Of a stretch of DNA of 64,000 nt, positions 57,206-64,000 are shown one piece after another; position 1 is the stretch's first letter, and every line of letters starts with the position of its first letter. The notes beneath the pieces were generated by a model that worked only from the letters and a program-made list of their open reading frames with translations, was not told the origin of the DNA and did not search any database. The DNA is from Mesostigma viride. Lineage: Eukaryota; Streptophyta; Mesostigmatophyceae; Mesostigmatales; Mesostigmataceae. The DNA is taken from contig RPFO01001880.1 in NCBI GenBank assembly GCA_009746045.1, positions 42,954 to 106,953 on the forward strand. Reading direction: 5' to 3'. The position numbers and the translations under genes were made by a program.

Positions 57206-60200
57206 ATGTCGTCCTCCTATTCCGATTCTGTCAAGGCCACTCCCGTTTCACCCAAGATGACGGCGAACACCTCGCCGGACCGAACGGCAACGGAGGAGTT
57301 TCCTTCGTTGCAGTTCGGTCCCGTAAAAGATCTTGCGAGGTCCCCCCCACCGAGTCCCCCTCGCCCTCCAAGTCCAACTTGCCCCCCAGCGAGTTGGACA
57401 GAATTATACCCCCCACCTCTCTCGCTGCTGCGTCTCGCGCTCCGTCCCGCTCTCCGCCCCGTAAGTCTCCATCGCCGCCCCCCAAGTCGGCCGGAGCTAC
57501 TGCGTCCCGCTCGCCGCCCCGCAAGTCCCCCAAGTCCCCCGCAACTGCGACCCGTTCGCCGAACCGCAAGTCCCCCTCTCCGCCCAAAGTTCCCCCCGCT
57601 ACCGCGTCCCGCTCTCCTTCTCGCAAGTCCCCCTCGCCGTCAACCAAGAACCCCGCAACTGCGACCCGCTCGCCGTCCCGCTCTGCTTCCCCCAAGTCCC
57701 GCTCGCCGCCACCCAAGTCCCCCGCTGCTGCGTCCCGCTCGCCGTCCCCCAAGCATTCCAGTTCTAAGCGTAAGCCTGCGGCCGAGTGGGTAGAGGAAGA
57801 CGACCGCACCAAAGAGCTCAGGAAGCTGAGGAAGTCTATCAGTGAGCTTGTTGAGGAGGACGAGCGCGATCAGACTAACGGGAGGCCTGAAGACCCGGAA
57901 TCGCCGGTTCGGGAGTCGCGTCAGAAGCGGTTGTCCGATTTGTTAGCAATGGCCGCAAGCTTTGCTGACGAATACGCGGCTCTCGACAAGAAGGACAAGG
58001 AGAAGGAGAAGGCGGAGAGGGAGGCCATCGAGAAGGCGGAGAGGGAGAGGGTGGAGAGGGAGGAGAAGGAGAGGCTGGAGAAGGCGGAGAGGGAGGAGGA
58101 GGAGAGGGAGTACAAGGAGAAAAAGGCTGCCCAGGAGAAGGAGCACAGGATCCTGGTGGCGAAGCAGAAGGAGGAGGCGAAGAAGAAGACGGAGGCGGCA
58201 GCGAAGGGAATTCTTGCGGAGGAGGCCGCTCTTTTTTTGCAGATGCGACAGGAGAGGATGAAGGCGGAAGAGGCCGCGAGGAAGATGGAGGAGGAGGCTG
58301 CGAGGAAGGGGAGGAGGCTGCGAAGGCAGTTGAGGGGGAGAAGGACGAGAACGGGAGCCCACCCCTTCTTCACGAAGGATTTTCAGTCGATTATCAGGTA
58401 TGTTTATTAATGTGAGACGTACATTTTTCAGATGGCTTGAACGGCGTGTGTGTATCGTAGAAAGGGTGGGATTTTATGTCATACATTGATCGTAAGGGTC
58501 TAGCTGCGGAGAGACGTTGACCTAGGAGTTAAGGTTGTTGACGACGACGATGTGTGGCCTTTTTTTTACTCTTGTTGTCTGCAGCCCGACACGCTGGCCA
58601 TTCTGAAACAGTACCTGGCTCAGGCTGAGTCTGAGTCTGGGGTGAGTCGTAAAGCCGAAAAGGTCTTGAGAGGCTTGATCCGCTTTCTTTCGGCCGAGAT
58701 AGGTTTGCAGAGAAGTCCGGTGTCGTCGTGTGACCGTCCAGTCAGAACGTAATTTGGAAGAACGACCGCTGGGCCGCTTGCTTTGTTCGAAGCCACACAG
58801 CGAGCCATTCATGGGAAGAGGGTCGTTGGTGACGACATGTATGAGGTTTTGAAGATCGCGCAGTCGTGCATCCTTAATCTGAAGGAGGATGTCGGACGTT
58901 ACTTTCCCCGTCGTGCTTTAATATGGTCGACGCTCTTTGATGAGGTTGAAAAGTTCGAGGTCCACATTGGCTTCACATGCATCGAGGCTTCCTATATGGA
59001 AACCTTGAAAACCACTGCGTTGCATCAGCTCTTTAAACTCATGACTGGAGATATGAGAGCGGATTCGAGGGCTTCACTGTCGGAAGATGAAGTGTTTGAT
59101 ATTGTCAGGCAAGGATTTGTTGACACGTCCAACAGTGACTATATCGTAATTGTGCCGGGAAGAATGAATGACGTAGGAGGATTGGAGGAGCGCGCACATG
59201 AAGTGATCGCGCATTTGGACATGGCAAGAGACCACTTACTGCAATCTTTTGTTAAGTGGCGGACTGACTTTCTTGTCAGCCCGGACGCCAGCCTTTCGCG
59301 GGAAGCGGTCGCTTTCTTTTTGGATTGGGCTGGACAGGTGATCCAAAGTTTCCGGCACCGGGAGGACTTCCATGTTATTCAGACATATAAGCCATACCGG
59401 GAAGTCGTCCAGGAATGGTTGGATCAAATCTCGTTGGTTGATTGTCTCCAGAGTATCCGAACCAAGACAGACACGGAGTGGTCTGATTTAGAGGCGGGAG
59501 GCCATTGGCAGTCCCTCGAGTTGTTCTTCGAGGCGGAATTGAGGCGGCAACTGGAAAAGGAGAGAGCCCATCAAGTGCCGATATGGCCTTTGGGGAAGAT
59601 TTTGAGGAGGTGGAAGTTCTACGTTTCGGTACGTTAACTTGCCGATATCGTTTATCGATTTGGGTTGTTTCCATTCCCTGAATAGGGCTCTATATGCTGA
59701 CCAACCTTCATGGTTTGTCCTGTCATATCATGCAGGGGGGCTCCATGCCAGGGGACGTATCGGAGGATTTACCTAATTTGTCAGACTTGGTTGATAAGGT
59801 GGGTGCTTGTCCGTCGAGTTTCCACGAGCATCTTACATGGGGTCTAGCTGCAGGTAGACCCTCACCCTTTTATTGAGACTGACATGTTCGGCTAATTTCA
59901 ACGGTGCCCCCAACCAATCTGTTGTCTTTTTTCAGGGGGCGGCTGCGGCGATGGCTGTTGACAGTGCTGGTATTTGGTCTGGACTCGAGATGGAAATGGT
60001 AAGCATTAAACGATATCCGGATGTCTGCATTTCGCCTGAAGTTTTAGTGAGCGCATTATGCGAAATATACAAATATCGACTAATTTTGATTTCCAATGAG
60101 CTGTCGTATTCGGTGTTGACAGGCGGGGGGTTTGGCCTCAGCAGGCGCTGCCGGAGAGGAAGAAAACGCTGGAGGAGATGAGGATGGGGGGGATGAAAAC

Positions 60201-62792
60201 GCTGGAGGAGATGAGGATGGGGGAGACGCTGAGGGAGAAGTGGCTGTGCAGGTACGTTCATCCGCCGCGAGTTCGTGTGATTTTTTTCGTGCTGAGGGGT
60301 ATCTCCGCAGAGAGACGATGGTGCAACAATCGAACTGAGGTCAAGTCCCTTCTTGTTCGTTTTTTTTTGTAATGCAGGCGGGGGCTGTCGCTGGGGGTAC
60401 TGCGGGGGGGAAGGCGGCGAAGCCTCCATTGACTGAGCATGAAAGGGAAAAGCTGGATTCCCGCAAGAAGGTTGCGAAGGATCATATTATTGCTGTTGGC
60501 CTGATCATGCTTAAGTCTCCGCCCGATGGCGTCGATTCGGAGGGACCTGCGGGGTCCGAGTTTCGCAAGTACCTGACACGACTTGAGGCGGAAGTCGATG
60601 CCGATTTCGATACGGAGGTGTTGGGTGACGCTACCTTTAAGAGTGAATTGGCATATGAATTCGCAAATCTGGTGAAGTCGAAAGCCACCAAGAATTTCAA
60701 GTGGCAGCCTAAGGAGTACTCAGAGGCAAAGGTTGACAAGATCGAGAAATTCATGAAGGCTGATTTTCGTCGTCGGGCCGCTGAGGGAAAAAGGGCGCTG
60801 AATGCGGTGGCAAAGGCCAACAGTAAGAAGAACGCGGAGGCGAAGGCGGCGGAGAAGGAGGCGAAGAAGGCGGAGAAGGAGAAGGCTAAGGAGGCCAAGA
60901 AGCAGCAGAAAACTGGACAGGTACGATTGTTGTGAAAATTTAGACCTCTCGCTGCGGGTAGACGCTGACCGGCTGCGGGACTTTGTGTTTAGTGTCAGTA
61001 AGGTACTATTCCAACAGAACTTTGTTCGTCCCTGAACAGGATGTCGTGGTCGGCCTAAAGATTACTGACTTGAGCAAATCCTGCGGTCCTTTTCGATTTT
61101 TTACTTCAGGATGACGGGGGGGACGAAGACGCCACGGTGGAGAAGAAGTTACCTGGTCATGACGCCGTGTTCGCGCTGGTGAAGGATATGGTCAAGTACT
61201 GCTCGAGTAGGCGGATGGCGGACGTCGATGACCTGCCAAACTGGCCCGAGTTCTCCCCCTTTCTTGAGCTGCTCCGGTCACTCAACAAGCTTTTTAAGGA
61301 GGGGGTGCTCACGAGCAGTGGGAACCCGGACACCGACCCTATCATTGAAAGCTGGAAGCCTTCGAAAAAGGTCGACTCGAACAAGGAGGTCAGGGACCAG
61401 AACATCCGGAAGGCCAATACTCTCAGGGAAACGCGTTGGATTCGGCCGGCCGATTTTAAGCAGACCGGATGTTTCAGTATGCGGATCCAGACGGTCAACG
61501 CGCTTATTTTGCCAGAGGCTTTGAGGCAGCGGCGTTTAAACCTTGAAACCATTAAGGAGAACGGCCACATTCTCCTCAATGCGCGGGACAACGCCTTGCA
61601 CTTCAAGGTTGTTGTCCCGGTCTGGCAGTTCCCTTTCCAGGCGCTTGCCGAATCTCAACCTGACCTTTTCGACAAGCAAATCTTGTGCATGCCGGATTTC
61701 GTCAAGTGGCTGAAGCATACCACGGCGCCAAGATTGACGCGGAGGATGTGGGGTCCAGGTACTTCCGGCCCCTTTCGGATACTGAAGTCGACGTGTGGCT
61801 TAACACGGAGTCCACCACCTCTTTCCTCGCGAGAGGACTTGAGTGGCGTACCTACGCCAGGTGGACGAGGTGGAAGCAGTTTTGCCTCAGGAGATCGAGG
61901 GCAGTCGGCAAGTTTTCAACCTGCTGTGCAATACTGCGATGAAGTCCTACGATCCGAAATTTTTTGAGGAACGGGTACCGGTACCGTATCTGGTTCTCCG
62001 GTACGCGGTGGTGGATGGGAACCACTACTTTAAGGGGTTAAAGTCGTTTCTCAGGGGGCCGGATGGCGGGTGGGGAGAGGTTCGGGCAATGATGTGCGAG
62101 GGTGGGGCGGAGTCCAATTTCGCAAATACTCCTAAGGAGGCGGAGCACGCATTCCAGGACCTGTTGCGGAAATTCCGTGGTGGTTACATGGGTACGAACG
62201 TCATTCTTCTCAAGGGTGGCGACCTGCTCCCGTCGTGGAGTGAGCTGCGAAATCTACCTAAGGCAAAAGAAGATGTAAGCTATCTATTTTGGCAGGGTCT
62301 AGCTGCGGGTAGACCCTCGGAATTTTCGTGGTTGTTTTTTGTGTGCGCTTCAAGTTTTTTGCGAGGGTCTCGCTGCAGCTAGACCCTCTCCTTTTTTTTG
62401 TTGGAATTTTCGTTGCGTATTGTCGGCCGTTTCTTTTTCGAATTTTATTAGGGTCTATCCGCAGCTATACCCCTCGCCTTTTATGACGAGTTTTGTCGTT
62501 GCTCGCTCGATGTTAATTGATGTCGCAGGCGGTGCTGACCGGCAAGCTGGAGAAGTGCTGTTCGACATCGCCAAGGGGTGAAAGGGGGCGAATTCGCGAG
62601 GACTTAGCCGTGGCGGATCGTACGCTGGCCAGGCCTTGCTTGACGTGTGGAACTACGGCGCAAGCCCTTCAGCCCCACCCCCCAACATTATCGTACCATC
62701 TCCGGCCGGTTGAGGAATGGACGGAAGCTGTCGGCAAAAAATGGCCGGACGCCCACCCCTCTCTGAAAGTTACTCCACTTATCACCCCATAA
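57206..62792 (+). CDS. Large coiled-coil protein of unknown function, 9 exons, several frameshifts
   Basis: Not recognised. Exons: 57206-58397, 58585-58641, 58801-59628, 59736-59798, 59936-59998, 60123-60251, 60378-60920, 61110-62274 and 62529-62792, about 1430 residues. All eight introns are GT-AG and phase 0. The ATG lies directly after an acceptor-like CTGCAG. Order: Ser/Pro/Lys repeats (PPRKSPSP-like, about 150 aa); a Glu/Lys/Arg coiled coil (about 110 aa); a folded-looking segment in exon 3 (DDMYEVLKIAQSCILNLKED, WRTDFLVSPDASLSREAVAF); an acidic Gly/Asp repeat (GGDEDGGDENAGG); a segment starting KPPLTEHEREKLDSR that ends in a Lys/Ala/Glu coiled coil; then a long segment with FVKWLKH and VPYLVLRYAVVDGNHYF. 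Frame slips occur near 57340 (C run), 58308 (G run), 61700 and 61840, so the gene is either decaying or carries assembly errors. Divergent from the transposase gene and sharing its palindromes, it is probably part of the same element. Confidence 0.6.
58496..58516. repeat. Palindrome-family site in intron 1 of the plus-strand gene
   Basis: GGGTCTAGCTGCGGAGAGACG, partly degenerate, within the intron 58398-58584. Confidence 0.85.
59840..59861. repeat. Palindrome-family site in intron 4 of the plus-strand gene
   Basis: Half-site GGGTCTAGCTG followed by CAGGTAGACCC, within 59799-59935. Confidence 0.9.
60297..60316. repeat. Degenerate palindrome site in intron 6
   Basis: GGGTATCTCCGCAGAGAGAC within the intron 60252-60377. 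Confidence 0.7.
60944..60964. repeat. Degenerate palindrome site in intron 7
   Basis: ACCTCTCGCTGCGGGTAGACG within the intron 60921-61109. Confidence 0.75.
62295..62472. repeat. Three palindrome-family sites in the last intron
   Basis: Sites start at 62295 (GGGTCTAGCTGCGGGTAGAC), 62365 (GGGTCTCGCTG then CAGCTAGACCC) and 62451 (GGGTCTATCCGCAGCTATAC), all in the intron 62275-62528. These are the rightmost copies in the window. Confidence 0.9.
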
Positions 62793-64000
62793 ATAGCGCC
62801 GAGTTCGAGGCTCAGGCACGGAAGGCGACCTGCCCAAGGGAAAGGGGCGGGCTGAAGCTGAGAACCTCGCCTGCACCTGCTTGACGGAGCACTTGTCATC
62901 ATCATCACCGTCTAGCCTGACAGGCAAAAACCAGACCGGCGGACGCCCAGTCCACACTCTGCCACTCATACTTCACGCCCACCCTCCTCCTCTTCGCCCT
63001 CCTCCTCCTTTCTTCGCTCCGTCTCCTTCCCCTTCCCTACTTCTCCCCATCCCAAGCCATATTTTCCCTTCTCCAGCCCTTCACGCCCCTTTCATCGCCG
63101 CCTCCTTCACCCCCTTCGAGTAATCCAACTTGGAGCGTACTCTCTGAACGGCTTCCGGAGCCAAAGTTGCCAAACCCACCGTCTTGTCTTCGCTCTCTTT
63201 TAGCAGAATCTCACTGAAAGCGGATCTTGCCACTTACTGAGATCCTTTCTCGGAATCCTCAGATGTGCGGCGGTGTTTTTGGCTTTAAGAAGGTAGGCGA
63301 TGTTCCTCGTATGATGACGGCCACATCCAAAATTCGGTATCTGGCCACAATCTCCTTTCTCCGACCGGCCGAGCGGAGAGCGATGGAGATTGGAAGACGA
63401 GTTCGCAAAATATGAGACGCCAACAAAACTCCTTGCCCTTTGCCGTCCTTGCATTGCGCTTCCAGCGTCTCATCCTCCTTGAATCGGCGCAAATGGCAGC
63501 CGCAGGCACTCCAGCACATCCTTGGCAACTCCTACCAATCTTGGTGAGCTTTTCCGTCCAACTGGCAGTCTCATGACTGCAATCGATCACGTGCGTCCAT
63601 CATAGAAGGCTGGCAAGTTCCTGAAAGCGTCCAAGAGACCTTCTTGGCCTTTTCTTCTCCCTCTCGCATTCGCGAATTTGACCTTTGCATTTCACACCTC
63701 CTCAGGCGCGGGTTTCGTTGAGGCAGGGATTCATCAGTCTGCTCCTGTGTCAGACGGAGAAACGTGTTGGCAGCGTGCGACTGTAAGCGGAATGCACTGA
63801 CAGCAATGCTTGTGGGCCGCTTTTCTTTCCTTCTGTTCCTCCTCGTGTACATCCACCGCTGCCGGGCTCCCCATTCCCTTCCCTCGCCCCACGCTTGCCG
63901 CATAGCCGGAGGATGTACGTGAGCAGATTGGTTTAGTGGCCATCCACCAATATAGTGGCCCTTCCCAGCGTGACTTTGCCGTGTTAGAATAGGCTTGTTG
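62793..64000. other. Unassigned right flank
   Basis: No supported gene. A pyrimidine-rich stretch (CCTCCTCCTC-type) lies at 62980-63120. Short overlapping frames on both strands have no motifs. No palindrome-family site occurs here, so the right boundary of the 38.9-62.8 kb element may lie close to 62.8 kb. Confidence 0.45.

Noticed and set aside
57231-57812. 193-codon minus-strand Gly/Asp/Glu-rich frame
   Set aside because: Antisense shadow of the Ser/Pro/Lys repeats of the plus-strand gene.
58752-58800. Nonsense mutation (in-frame TAA at 58750) in the large gene
   Set aside because: A GT-AG intron 58642-58800 in phase 0 removes it and joins continuous frames.
38887-62792. Polinton/Maverick or giant-virus provirus
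   Set aside because: No protein-primed polymerase B, packaging ATPase, capsid or retroviral-type integrase is visible in the two large genes, so the comparison is not supported.

Overview
The window is eukaryotic nuclear DNA. Its host genes are split by GT-AG spliceosomal introns and the spaces between them are packed with nested transposable elements, micro- and minisatellites and fold-back elements. The host gene that can be read end to end is eIF3h, and its protein looks most like the plant/green-lineage form. A green or streptophyte alga or a related protist is therefore my guess, not a demonstrated assignment. No rRNA, tRNA, CRISPR array or bacterial-type operon was found. Layout: 0.1-6.2 kb holds a complete eleven-exon eIF3h gene on the plus strand. 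9.8-27.9 kb is a retrotransposon graveyard. One LINE family, with a YADD reverse transcriptase and no endonuclease, is present in many 5'-truncated copies. Inside these copies sit an ORF1-only element, a SINE-like element, an 8-bp-TSD DNA transposon and TTAA-target elements, nested up to four deep. 30.5-37.5 kb is a secreted GDSL/SGNH lipase-like gene with large introns that contain a TTAA element and a 0.6-kb GA tract. 37.7-38.3 kb has a possible small minus-strand gene. The most interesting region is 38.9-62.8 kb. A three-exon minus-strand gene encodes a DDE-like transposase candidate, and a divergent nine-exon plus-strand gene encodes a large unknown coiled-coil protein. The two face away from a 7.5-kb spacer that contains a tandem two-part repeat and a 3.2-kb inverted minisatellite. 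A roughly 22-bp palindrome, with half-site GGGTCTCGCTG or GGGTCTAGCTG followed by its reverse complement, recurs more than 25 times across this territory. It always lies in introns, UTRs or the spacer, never inside an exon, and I saw it nowhere else in the window. All ten introns I could place in the two genes are phase 0, whereas introns of eIF3h and the lipase have mixed phases. I read this as one large, apparently undescribed mobile element or provirus-like locus. A young 7.0-kb LTR retrotransposon, with two 628-bp LTRs and TSD TATAG, has jumped into one of its introns without breaking the frame. That retrotransposon is itself odd: its polyprotein reads integrase, then retropepsin-like protease, then RT, then RNase H.
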